From Kumtagia sp963839725 (GTDB lineage: Bacteria > Pseudomonadota > Alphaproteobacteria > Rhizobiales > Rhizobiaceae), in assembly GCA_963839725.1 (NCBI GenBank), contig CAWIWT010000016.1, forward strand, positions 248,001 through 312,000: a DNA stretch of 64,000 nt. The letters run 5' to 3'. The notes beneath the pieces are model-generated. The model searched no databases and was not told the DNA's origin. It saw only the letters and a list, made by a program, of their open reading frames with translations. The position numbers were made by a program, and so were the translations under genes. Every line of letters starts with the position of its first letter. Within the stretch, counting starts at the first letter, position 1. Shown here in pieces: positions 44,847 to 53,516 of the stretch.

Positions 44847-46028
44847 ATGAGATACAACGACCTCGACCAAACTGCGCTGGTGTCCGTCATCATACCCGCA
44901 TACAACGCGGAGCATTTCATCGAACGCACCTTGGGGTCGGTATTAGAACAGACTCACCGGAACATTGAGGTGATCGTCGTTGACGATGGTTCGACCGATG
45001 AAACCGTCGCGCTCGTTCGTAAATTTGCCGCCGACGACAACCGCATCAAATTGCTGCAGCAGGCGAATGCCGGTGTCGCGGCGGCGCGCAATACGGCAAT
45101 TCTGGCAAGCCGCGGCGCCTACATCGCGCCGATCGACGCGGACGATCTCTGGCATCCCACCAAGCTCGCCAAACAGATGCAGGTGTTCGCCGCGAACGAT
45201 GAGGAAATGGGACTCGTCTACACGCTCTTCCGCAGCATCGACCGCGACGACAGGGTGACCGTGATACCGACGTGGACATCTCCGGCCGGCTGGGTGTTCA
45301 TTCAGCATATCGGCCGGAACTTCATCGGCAACGGCAGCTCCCCACTTGTCCGGCGCAACGTGCTCGTCGAAATGGGAGGCTATACATCGAAGCTGCGGGA
45401 AAGCGGGGCGGAAGGCTGTGAGGATTTCTTCCTGCAGCTCGCCATCGCCTCGAAGTACCGCTTTGGCGTCGTTCCGGAGCATCTGGTCGGCTACAGGCGC
45501 ACACCCGGCAACATGTCGCACGATTTCGTCCGCATCCTGATCTCGCGGCGCATCGTACTTGAGAGCTTCCTACCGCGCTGTTCCGACGCCGTCAGGCCGA
45601 TCCTCCTCGACGTAATGTTCCGCTATGACGTCGAGATCGCGCGGCTTGGGCTGAAAACCAAGCGCTATGTAGCGGTAAGCAAAAATTGCCTGAAGTTGCT
45701 CTTGCGCTCGCCAACGCGCTTCGCGCAGCTCGTGGCAGCATTTGGCGCTATCCTGTCGCGCAAGACCAAGGGGCGTTTCAAGGAGCCGGAGAGGGAAGGC
45801 CCCGATGCCGGAGGCGGCAGGAATTTCTGGGCATATGGCGTCGAAAAACATGCTGTCGAAAATACCGATTATCGCGCGGTTCTCGACGAATTTGCCGCCA
45901 TGGATGCCAAGCTTGGTCCCGTTCGCGGCTACCTGACCAGCGCGCCGGAGAAGGGAACGATGGAAACGATAGGGTTGCATGCAAATTCCAACCTGCAGAG
46001 AGCTGACATGACGAAACTGCTGCTGTGA
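44847..46028 (+). CDS. family 2 glycosyltransferase
   Basis: A 393-residue GT-A glycosyltransferase for surface polysaccharide synthesis. The N-terminal domain shows VSVIIPAYNAEHFIERTLGS near 13-32, VIVVDDGSTDETV near 47-59, the DXD-type DADDLW near 100 and a later EDFFLQLA acceptor-site motif. The C-terminal 150 residues are less conserved. The start is ATG at 44847 (a TTG directly precedes it). It stands alone between relics; sugar donor and acceptor are unknown. Confidence 0.88.
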   Translation: MRYNDLDQTALVSVIIPAYNAEHFIERTLGSVLEQTHRNIEVIVVDDGSTDETVALVRKFAADDNRIKLLQQANAGVAAARNTAILASRGAYIAPIDADDLWHPTKLAKQMQVFAANDEEMGLVYTLFRSIDRDDRVTVIPTWTSPAGWVFIQHIGRNFIGNGSSPLVRRNVLVEMGGYTSKLRESGAEGCEDFFLQLAIASKYRFGVVPEHLVGYRRTPGNMSHDFVRILISRRIVLESFLPRCSDAVRPILLDVMFRYDVEIARLGLKTKRYVAVSKNCLKLLLRSPTRFAQLVAAFGAILSRKTKGRFKEPEREGPDAGGGRNFWAYGVEKHAVENTDYRAVLDEFAAMDAKLGPVRGYLTSAPEKGTMETIGLHANSNLQRADMTKLLL

Positions 46029-46840
46029 CATTTGTGCCCGAAAACCCTAAGCAAATGCCGGTCTAATGCTCCTTGCACGCCTTTCTCAGCCTCACCTGTG
46101 TCGCACCAGTCTTCGAGAAATCGCTCCCCTGTCTGGTAGGGGCCTGACGCCTTAACTTGCTCGGCAGCCACAGCGACGAGGAGTTCGACTTCGACTACTA
46201 CGGCGGGCCCGGCCACATCCCCGGCGGGCAAAGAGCATGACCTACTTCGATGTGCTCTTCGGCCTTTCGCGCTGGGCTTCCGCCTGATGACCTTTATGGG
46301 CAGGTAACAACAAAACGCCAGCCGGGAAGGCCGACAGCGCCGCACGGTGTCGTACTGGAAGAGCCTCTCGCGTTTTCCGCCTACACCGGCTTCCTGGGAA
46401 GCGCGCCTTGGCGACTTTACCGTTTGCCGCGCTTGGCGATCAGGCTCAGGTGCTCGGCTCGGACCGTGACCGCGACAGTCACCTTGCCCGTCCTCGTTAG
46501 GTCCGCGTTTTCACACAAAACCCGGCGATCTGGACGAAATTGAAAGCGAAGCCGGCTCGTCACGCCGCCTTCAGCGGCGTACCCGTATTGCACCGATTTC
46601 TCCACCGAATGCCCCCGGGTACACCCCCTAAAATGGGTCACTTGGATCGTCCCCTATTCTTGCTCCGTGGGACACCCGACAACTACATCCGAAATCTGAG
46701 AGTCAACGGCTTTGATAAGCGCGCGGCAACGTTATTAGCGTTTAAAATCCAATGAGTTGGCGACAATATTTGCCAAAATGCGACGACCACCAATCCAGAT
46801 CATCCATTTCGGTATCAAGCCAGCGGCAACAACTGGCATG
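46029..46840. other. accessory DNA with remnants, no intact gene
   Basis: Short frames only. A plus-strand piece near 46180-46240 reads DEEFDFDYYGGPGHIPGG and stops; it is unidentified. Copy 5 of the CCCCCTAAAATGGG repeat lies at 46581-46639. The rest has no coding signal I can defend. Confidence 0.35.
46581..46639. repeat. CCCCCTAAAATGGG repeat, copy 5 (long form)
   Basis: A 59-bp unit starting ACCCGTATTGCACCGA and ending CCCCCTAAAATGGGTC. It differs from copy 4 by two substitutions and one missing C. Confidence 0.7.
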
Positions 46841-47163
46841 TCATTCTTCGAGAAACCGATCCACACCCTCCCGAAAAACCCTGACCAGCACATCGTTCAC
46901 CCGACCCGTCCAGCCGGGACCAAGGGCCTTGAAGAATGCCACGACTTCTGCGTCCAGCCTCAGACTGACAAGCATCCTGCCAGCCGAAGGCTCCGCACCT
47001 TCCGTGGCAATCGCGTTGGCAGTCCGATCCATCTTACTCTTGGCACGTCCAGCTCCGCCCGTTCCCTGTCTAGAAGCGCATCCCTCTCTGCCATAATCGC
47101 ATCGAACTGCTCAGGCGTGGTGTCGCGCCCAACACAGGACCTCACGTCAACAATCACCGACAT
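46841..47163 (-). pseudogene. BrnA-type antitoxin, 1-nt frameshift, no BrnT seen
   Basis: BrnA antitoxins bind and repress the RNase toxin BrnT. The N-terminus (MSVIVDVRSCVGRDTTPEQF, from 47163) and the C-terminal ribbon-helix-helix part (VSLRLDAEVVAFFKALGPGW, 46841-47032) are in different frames. One missing base near 47041-47055 explains it and would restore 107 residues. No brnT gene precedes it, so it looks like an orphaned, decaying antitoxin. Confidence 0.65.
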
Positions 47164-47400
47164 CGTCAGGCTTAGGAACGTCCCTCGATAAATACCGTAT
47201 CGGCATGTCCGCATATCTCCGTAGCCTGCCCCCGTAACCATCCCTTGTATCACAAACCGCCATGCGCAATACGGTGGTACGACTTAGCGTAGCTGCCAGA
47301 GATTTAGGTCTGAACGCTAACCTGCGGTGTAGTAGAGATCGCCCGCCCCTGCAGACCAGCCAACCTTATCCCAGCAGGAACAACAACGTGACAAGCTGAT
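47164..47400. other. short spacer, no gene supported
   Basis: I searched for a toxin partner upstream of the antitoxin relic and saw only short frames, none resembling BrnT or another toxin family. Confidence 0.35.
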
Positions 47401-47620
47401 TTTCAACACCGACGGCTCCACAGGCGCCTGCCAGCAAGGAAGCCAACTGGACGCAGACCGTTCCCAACAAGGGCTGGTACACGATCTTCAAACTCTACGG
47501 TCCTCTCGAACCTTGGTTCGACAAGACGTGGCGGCCGGCGAGATCGATGGTGAACAGCGGTGGAAATGCTTCTGCCATTGAGGCCGATTTGATCACTCAT
47601 GCTCATGCCCCCCTCTAGAG
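47401..47620 (+). pseudogene. C-terminal fragment of a DUF1254/DUF1214 protein
   Basis: The plus strand reads EANWTQTVPNKGWYTIFKLY and then GPLEPWFDKTWRP, the characteristic end of DUF1214 proteins, followed by a foreign tail and a stop. The preceding few codons are in a disturbed frame, and the rest of the gene (normally over 300 residues) is absent. Confidence 0.65.
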
Positions 47621-47791
47621 GGGGGCATGAGCAGAGAAATGAGCAGTGCTCATCAACGTGCTCATTTTTGATGCCCATCAAAGCCTTGGAAATGCTGGCT
47701 TTCGGGCATGTTCGTGCTCACGATGCTCACTAGCAAAAAGGGCCAAAGATGAACACCTTCGTGCTCACGTCCGTGCTCACGCTTTCGCGGC

Positions 47792-48943
47792 TCAAATTGC
47801 GTCATCCAAAACCTCATTTCCTTCGTTCGTAAGGACCAGCTTTCCGGCGTATTTCTTGATCCATTTCGCATCGGTCAGGGCCTTCACATCCCTTTGTGCC
47901 GTCGCACGACTGACGTTGAGATGGTTCGCAATGTCCTGATGGATCGCCGACGGATTTGCACCGATGAACGCAAGGATGCGAAGCTTCCGGCTTTTGGTTT
48001 CCTTGATGATCTCCTTTGCCCGCTCGGGGATGATGGTTCGCAGCACCGGCCCCGACATCTGCTGACAGAGAGCGTCGACCATTCCCTCTGGCTGCACCAA
48101 AACGTGCTCGAACTGGATCGGGTCAAAAGGAATGCCGCGTATCTTGGCGAGCCAGTGCAGGGTGGCGATGTCGCCGTCGCGCCAGATGGTCAGGTTGCCG
48201 TCGAGTTCGTTGGTCACCGACGAACCGCCGCGCGGCAGCAGTTGATCGCGACTGGCGTTCTTGATGGGGTGGCAGAGGATCACGCCGGTTGGGCGGTTCG
48301 GATGACTGTTTGAAAGGATGCGAAAGCCTTTCGCCGCATCCAGCATCTGCATATTGTGGCTGTCATCCTCGCCCTCGAAATAGGCCTGAAAGCTATCGAC
48401 CAGCCAGAGCCGCAGATCCGGGACGCGGCGGAGTGCGTCGATCACCTGCTGCCGCGCTTGTTCGAAGCTGAATGTTCCCTCGTACCAATGGATCGGGAGT
48501 GAAGTCGGATCGATGCCGAGATCGCTGCATAACGAACGCCACTGAATGCGAACATTGTCGGGGTTCTCACCGGCAAAAAACGCCACCGCCCCCTGCTGGG
48601 AGAGCCGACCCGCAAGACCGCCACCTGTTGCCACAGCATGAGCCATGTGCAGGGCCAGAGTTGTCTTTCCATGATTGGTGTTGCCGGTCAGCGTATAGAC
48701 GGAACCCTTCATCAAAAGGCCGTCGAGCGTATAGTCGGGCGGCTGCCATCGCTCCATGAACTCGCTTGACGTGAGCAGTCGGGTGAACTCGCGTCCCCTG
48801 CGGCGCTTGCCGTTCCTGCCGCTGCTGTCGCGGTCCATCCCCCGGCGAGTGGGATCGCGGTCGGCGTCGCTGCCCTCCTCCGCACGCCCGCCGAGCTTGG
48901 CGATCCGGTCGAGGATTCCCTGCTTGTCGGGCTTCTCATCCAT
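47792..48943 (-). CDS. RecA-like AAA ATPase (RepA/DnaB-type helicase loader or helicase)
   Basis: A 383-residue ATPase typical of the replication modules of integrative elements and phages. Walker A is GNTNHGKTTLA near 87-97, Walker B is LRLWLVDSF near 179, and SSVTNELDGNLTI follows. The C-terminus carries a winged-helix (DIANHLNVSRATAQRDVKAL). The ATG at 48943 overlaps the end of the upstream Toprim gene by 8 nt, so the two are coupled. It could be a replicative helicase or an ATPase acting with the Toprim protein. Confidence 0.8.
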   Translation of the reverse strand: MDEKPDKQGILDRIAKLGGRAEEGSDADRDPTRRGMDRDSSGRNGKRRRGREFTRLLTSSEFMERWQPPDYTLDGLLMKGSVYTLTGNTNHGKTTLALHMAHAVATGGGLAGRLSQQGAVAFFAGENPDNVRIQWRSLCSDLGIDPTSLPIHWYEGTFSFEQARQQVIDALRRVPDLRLWLVDSFQAYFEGEDDSHNMQMLDAAKGFRILSNSHPNRPTGVILCHPIKNASRDQLLPRGGSSVTNELDGNLTIWRDGDIATLHWLAKIRGIPFDPIQFEHVLVQPEGMVDALCQQMSGPVLRTIIPERAKEIIKETKSRKLRILAFIGANPSAIHQDIANHLNVSRATAQRDVKALTDAKWIKKYAGKLVLTNEGNEVLDDAI

Positions 48944-50072
48944 CGCCAATGGCCTCTCGGTCGGGATCGAACTGATCGTCGAAACCGGGCTCCACGCAGT
49001 GGTCGTCGGGCTTTTCGGGCGTCTGGAGCGTGCCGAGATAGTCGTCCCAATCCTGCCCCTCGACCGGGGGCTTCAAAACCAGCGCCTCGCGCCCAACATC
49101 TTGCCAGCGGTCGGCGCACGCCATCGCGGCGTTGTTGCCTGGCCGCCGGTCGTTGCGCCTTGGCAGGTCATTGTCGGCGAAGATCGTGATGCCCGGTACA
49201 TTGCCGATCAATGGAAGCTTGGCCATATTGCCGACACCCATCGTCGCCCAGAGCGGGCCGTCCCAGCCAAGGACATCAAGGATGCGAGCGACGTTCTCAA
49301 TGCCCTCCGCGATGGCGAGCGGGCCGTGTGGCCGGTGGACGATCATGCAGACGCCGCTCCCGGCTAGCATTCGCTTCTCGATCTTGCAGAACTCGGCGTC
49401 GAGGAAGGTGCGGTGGATGCCAACGACCCCTCCAGCCGCCGATCCCAACGCCGCCGTCGCCGCGACCGTCGCCGGATCGACCATCCGCGCCACCAGAGCT
49501 CCAACCGCTTCCCGGCCCGTCTCATCCCTGACCGGCCCCTCGCGCCTGATACGGCTGTAGGGCATCGGATGGAACCGAAGCTGCGCGGATCGGACGACGG
49601 GATGTGGGATGTCCGCGCCGCCGAGACGGCGGATCAGGTAGCCTTCCCCCGGGCTGCCGAGCAGTGGCTTCGCCTCGCGCCAGAGCGCCTCAGCCTCTGC
49701 CAGCCGCTCTGTGCGGGGGGCCTCCTCTTTCGCCGTGCGAATGGGCTGCTGCTCACGCTGCGGCCTCGGCCTCGTGGCAACCTCGCCAAACCACCGCAGC
49801 AGCCACTGGAAAGCCGAACTTTGGTCGCAGTGCTCTTCGCGGCAGACGAGATCGGCAATGTCGCCGTGCTCGCCGGTCTCAAAATCGTGCCACTTGCCGG
49901 TCGACAGTCGCAGCGTGAACGAGCCCTTACGGCCCCAGCGCAGGTCTTGTTTGGTCGAGAGCCGGTGGTTTGGCTCGCCGAGGAAATGCCGGACAATCGC
50001 CTCGGCGTCAGCGGCAGCGCGGTCGCGGACATCGGCAGGGTCAACGACGGCAGGAGACATAGATGTGCGCAT
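48936..50072 (-). CDS. Toprim-domain primase-like protein
   Basis: A 378-residue protein with an N-terminal zinc-finger-less CHC2/DUF7146-like region (GRKGSFTLRLSTGKWHDFET near 48-67) and a Toprim domain with the acidic motifs AIAEGIENVARIL and GITIFADND near 292-300. With the downstream ATPase it resembles the primase-helicase pair of mobile elements that replicate after excision. The start ATG at 50072 is the first in frame; an internal ATG five codons later is possible. Confidence 0.8.
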   Translation of the reverse strand: MRTSMSPAVVDPADVRDRAAADAEAIVRHFLGEPNHRLSTKQDLRWGRKGSFTLRLSTGKWHDFETGEHGDIADLVCREEHCDQSSAFQWLLRWFGEVATRPRPQREQQPIRTAKEEAPRTERLAEAEALWREAKPLLGSPGEGYLIRRLGGADIPHPVVRSAQLRFHPMPYSRIRREGPVRDETGREAVGALVARMVDPATVAATAALGSAAGGVVGIHRTFLDAEFCKIEKRMLAGSGVCMIVHRPHGPLAIAEGIENVARILDVLGWDGPLWATMGVGNMAKLPLIGNVPGITIFADNDLPRRNDRRPGNNAAMACADRWQDVGREALVLKPPVEGQDWDDYLGTLQTPEKPDDHCVEPGFDDQFDPDREAIGDG

Positions 50073-50197
50073 AGGTGATCTCTTTGACCGAGATCGCCGG
50101 CGTTGCGCTGTTCAGGGGTTCTCGCGTATTGTCCGGATGCTTTTCAGGGAATACGCAAACGAAAACCGCCGGATGCGCGTAAGCCGTCCGGCGGTTG

Positions 50198-50479
50198 CTA
50201 TTTCGTCTCAAGTTGCGCAGCAGCGCGCGCCTTCACGATTGGGGCGGGGTCGACCGGCTTGCAGTGCCCGACCTCCGACGTGCTTGCCACAAGTTCCGTG
50301 CGCTCCACGGCCCAATCGTCCAGCTTTTGTTGCGGATATCCGCAAAACCTGCGGTTAAAGACCAGAAACGCCGGGCCGCCGCCAACGACCCTCTTTTTCC
50401 GTAGCGTCGCCGGGGCATGGGGCACGCCATGCTTTTCCCGAAGGTATTTCGACGCCTCCACGTCGTTATAGAGAACCAT
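50198..50479 (-). CDS. AlpA/excisionase-like DNA-binding protein
   Basis: A 93-residue protein with a MerR-like winged helix-turn-helix: VLYNDVEASKYLREKHGVP, then PATLRKKRVVGGGPAFLVFN and a GYPQQKLDDWA end. This is the layout of AlpA and Xis-like directionality factors. I start it at ATG 50479, with GGGAG about 10 nt upstream. It lies between the Toprim gene and the iteron-like array, so it may control excision or the replication module. Confidence 0.72.
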   Translation of the reverse strand: MVLYNDVEASKYLREKHGVPHAPATLRKKRVVGGGPAFLVFNRRFCGYPQQKLDDWAVERTELVASTSEVGHCKPVDPAPIVKARAAAQLETK

Positions 50480-50550
50480 CGATTTCAAACTCCCGAAAGC
50501 AACGCCACATGGCGCTACCGGGAGTAGTTTCCTACATTCAGGCGAACTCG

Positions 50551-50638
50551 TAAAGCGTTGATTTTATGACTAAAACCGTTGACTTTGGGATAAAAAGCGT
50601 TGACGAGGGTGGCTTAAAATCATCGTGTTCGTCAACGC
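50551..50638. repeat. iteron-like array, 21-bp spacing
   Basis: Three direct copies of a TAAAxCGTTGA-type motif have their CGTTGA cores at 50556, 50577 and 50598, exactly 21 bp apart. An inverted copy GTCAACGC follows at about 50631-50638. The spacing puts all three on one helix face. The region is A+T-rich next to the first copies. It could be a replication origin or excisionase binding site. Confidence 0.55.
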
Positions 50639-51170
50639 GATTTTGACCGAGCCGGGCTGAACAGGGTCGGTATGGACGCAGGTGCGATCTTGAGGGTCAG
50701 CGCAACCTCTTTTTCTCGCCGTGGAGCTTGATCACCGACCCTTGCCGAGTTTTGACTTTTCGAAGATCCGAAACCAGAAAATGGCCCGATCAAGCTTTTT
50801 GGCCAACTCTCGCCGGTTGATCCTCGGCGGCAACGTTCCGACCGCCGCTTTGATCCGTTCGTTGCTTCCATGGAAAAGATCGCAGGATAGCGCGCCGCTC
50901 CGTCGGCGGCCTTCTTGCGGACCTTGGCCCTCTTTTGGAGCGCGTGGACCCGGCTTGGTCCGCAGTCAGCGAGGGGCAAGGCGTCGAGGATCTCCTGCGC
51001 CTCGGCGATGGTGGCTTTCGCAGGATCGATCAGCAGGTCGTGAGGCTCGTGTGTTCCGAGCGCTCTCGGCTGCTGCAGCGGAAGCTGCTTCGACCCTTAG
51101 GCGTGATATCGCCTGGTTGCCTATCAACGTCGTCATCGCTTGGCCGTCTGAGGGCTTTCTGGCCAGGCAA
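50639..51170 (-). other. possible degenerate gene before the integrase, unidentified
   Basis: The minus strand has a coding-like stretch (KATIAEAQEILDALPLADCG to RYPAIFSMEATNGSK, about 50800-51040) without a clean start, and a separate frame opening MTTLIGNQAISRLRVEAASA near 51137. They are not in the same frame. I cannot assign a family; they could be parts of a broken gene of the element. Confidence 0.3.
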
Positions 51171-51955
51171 TTATCCGGCCTTGTGCTGTTTCAGCGGCAC
51201 CACTTCTCCCGGGTTCCTGCCGGAGAGAGCCGCCGCGATGCCGCTAGCAACACGGGTTGCTGCCTCCGTGGCCGGTGACTGCTGCATGTGCGAATAGATC
51301 TGCGTGCTCCTGCTGTCCCTGTGCCCGAGGAGAGCACCCGCCATCGCCAGCGTCTCGCCGCTCGACACCGCCGCCGAGCCCAGCGTATGGCGCAGCGTAT
51401 GCGGCGTGACCCCCGGCAGGCCCGCCTTTCCTGTCACCATCGGCCAGATCCGCTTGGTGCCCTGAAAGTAGCCGTCGCCGCGCGATGCCGGGAATACCCA
51501 CGGCGACAGGCCGTCGGGCTGGCTGCTGTCGGCGTAACGAGGCAACGAGGAGAGCAGGGCGGCGGCGGGTGCCGACAATGGTCTGAAGTTTTTTCCGGTC
51601 TTCGTGTTCTCGAAAGCGAGGCAGCCGAGGTCGAACCTGACTTCCTGCCACTTCAGCGCCGCTATCTCGTCGCGCCTGCAGCCGGTCAATGCCCAGAGTC
51701 GGACAATATCGATTGCCTTCGGATTGACGCCCTCGCTTTCGAGTTCCTCCAGCGCCCGGCCCAGTCGCGCGATCTCCTCCGGGCCGAGGTAGCGCGTCCG
51801 CCTGCCGTCCACCTTGTTGACGGCGGCCTTCTCGCACGGGTTTTCCGACATGTCGAAGGCCGGATGGCGGATGGCGAAGGTGAAGACGCTGGACAGGTCG
51901 CGCACCACTTTCCTCGCCTGACCCTCACCGCCCGTCACGATGATGCGCCGACGGG
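51171..51955 (-). pseudogene. tyrosine integrase lacking its N-terminus
   Basis: The catalytic domain of a phage-type site-specific recombinase is complete: GCRRDEIAAL (Arg), NTKTGKN (Lys), TPHTLRHTLGS (His-x-x-Arg), LLGHRDSRSTQIYSHM (His and the nucleophilic Tyr). The normal arm-binding and core-binding N-terminal part of some 130-150 residues is missing. The frame passes at PPRRRIIV into the end of the adjacent FkbM gene. The open part is 255 residues from GTG 51938. Integration function is probably lost. Confidence 0.8.
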
Positions 51956-51961
51956 GAGGGC

Positions 51962-52777
51962 TCAGCCCAGAAAGCGGCGCAATGCGCTTCGAGGTGCCAC
52001 CATCAGGTCAACCCAGCCATTGCCGGCACTGTCGAGGGATTCGACGTAAGCGACAAAATGCTGCGACTGGCCTGGATCGATTCTGTACTTTCGTAGCGAG
52101 GCGAGGTTTGGAGCGTTGTAGGGAATGCGCTCGTGATACTCGCTGACGTCATAGGATGCCGCAAGCGTGCGTGCGAGTTCGACGGGATCTGTGCCCTGTG
52201 AACGAAGCCATTTGGGCGCGAATTCCATCTTGATGAGCCAGTCGCGCCGGTTACGCATCGTACTTTCGAAACCAGCAAGCACGTGTTTCTCATGACCCTG
52301 AGTATCGATCTTTAGGAAGGTCTTTCCAGAGATCTCACGGTCGCGAAACAGATCGTCGAGTGAGACCGCTTGAACTGGTACTTTGGTCCACTCCGCCATC
52401 GTGACGCGATTGTCTAAGGTAGAGATGGGATTCAGCGAAAAGGTCGCCTTATCGCTGGAGCGATCACTGACGATGGCGTGAAGAAGTTCCGGATGGCGGA
52501 GGCTGTTCAGGTCGAAATTGCCTGGAATGATCCCCACGAGCCGGCTATCAGCCTCTATCGAGATGATGCGCATTTCTGGAAATGCGCGGCGGGCGAGGAT
52601 CGATATCAAGCCAGTGTTCGCGCCTACGTCAATGAAATTGCGAAAACCTTCGCGCGCAATGAAACGATAGAGTGCCGACGCTTGCTCTTCGAATTGCCTG
52701 CGCTGACGATACCAGCTGGCATCCTGAGGAAGTGTTTTCAGTTTTATCGGACCAATCGTTATGTCGGCAAGGGTCAT
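51962..52777 (-). CDS. FkbM-family methyltransferase (second)
   Basis: A 271-residue SAM methyltransferase with FIDVGANTGLISILAR (motif I, near 48-63), RIISIEADSRLVG (motif II) and FLKIDTQGHEKHVLAGFE, the FkbM post-motif. It is only distantly like the copy at 42902-43783, so the two are not a recent duplication. Its 3' end abuts the truncated integrase, whose N-terminal half it appears to replace. A sugar or glycolipid O-methylase role is inferred. Confidence 0.86.
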   Translation of the reverse strand: MTLADITIGPIKLKTLPQDASWYRQRRQFEEQASALYRFIAREGFRNFIDVGANTGLISILARRAFPEMRIISIEADSRLVGIIPGNFDLNSLRHPELLHAIVSDRSSDKATFSLNPISTLDNRVTMAEWTKVPVQAVSLDDLFRDREISGKTFLKIDTQGHEKHVLAGFESTMRNRRDWLIKMEFAPKWLRSQGTDPVELARTLAASYDVSEYHERIPYNAPNLASLRKYRIDPGQSQHFVAYVESLDSAGNGWVDLMVAPRSALRRFLG

Positions 52778-53002
52778 ATCAATCTCCGGTCGGCGAGCAT
52801 CGATCGGACTGCTCGCTTTCGCTGTCAGTAAGACTTCGAAGAACGGAATCGAAAGTCAACTGTCGTCGGGTCAGTGATCCTTGGCGTCACCCCAAGGGAG
52901 CAGAGATGCTGCAGCAGACTGTCCTGCTGCGCGGTCGTCGAGCCTACAAAGACCGCAATTGCCTCGGAACCCTGGAGATGAGTGGTCGGACGCTGGTCAT
53001 TG

Positions 53003-53200
53003 ACGGCAGGCGGCGCCGACACGCTGAAAGGCGGGCTCGGCAACGACACCTATGTGCTGGGCGCCGAGAACGATGCAGTGATTGACACCGGCGGCACCGA
53101 TACGATCACCTCGACGATCACCCGTTCGCTTGCCGGCCATGCGACGATTGAGCGGTTGTCGCTGGTCGGTTTGTCGAACATCAGCGGCACCGGCGGTTGG
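53003..53200 (+). pseudogene. RTX calcium-binding protein fragment
   Basis: The plus strand reads GGADTLKGGLGNDTYVLGAE and then NDAVIDTGGTDTITSTITRS, ending SLVGLSNISGTG: one RTX nonapeptide block and its following linker. There is no start, the frame breaks on both sides and most of the gene is absent. It is unrelated in linker sequence to the intact RTX gene at 61-64 kb. Confidence 0.75.
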
Positions 53201-53285
53201 CAATTTTGTATCCGGCATCGACATAGGCCTGCGCCTGCGAGCCTCCAGCAGCGATCCTCCGGCAGAATGCTTCTTGCCGGTGGGT

Positions 53286-53470
53286 GAGCGGTGTGTCGGG
53301 TCTGAGGGGCCGCGTCGGCATGGTCGGCAACCCTACCTCAAGCCGCAATCGGCTCCAAGATTTTATCGGGGAGCGGCCACGGCGCTACGAGCGCGCAGGA
53401 TGACTGGATTGCGGTCCTCATCGACGCAGCCATCCGCGCGAGACAAAACCGTCAAGCATGCTCCTTGCGC
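53286..53470. repeat. flanking repeat, left copy, of the PIMT/membrane-protein module
   Basis: It shares with 56870-56990 the ordered segments GTGTCGG-TCT-AGGGGC, CGGCATGG, CATCCG-GCGA and ACCGT-A-GCATGCT-CTTGC in the same orientation. The copies have diverged by substitutions and gaps. Probably the remains of one kind of insertion element. Confidence 0.55.
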
Positions 53471-53516
53471 CGCGCATATTTCCGCCGATGCGCGGCAGCT
53501 TCACGACCGGAAGGGA

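Larger units (their letters stand above)
52778..53516. other. remnant-rich spacer
   Basis: It contains the RTX fragment (53003-53200) and a flanking repeat of the PIMT/membrane-protein module (53286-53470). Nothing else looks like an intact gene. Confidence 0.4.

Noticed and set aside
47164..47400. A BrnT toxin gene upstream of the BrnA relic
   Set aside because: All three minus-strand frames were read; none shows the BrnT pattern.
50551..50638. CRISPR array
   Set aside because: The motifs are short, have fixed 21-bp spacing, and there are no unique spacers or cas genes. The same reasoning excludes the TGAATGG repeats.
37872..51955. An attL/attR pair formed by the tRNA-Val 3' end
   Set aside because: I did not find a second copy of the tRNA 3' segment by eye near the truncated integrase, so the limits of any island cannot be stated.
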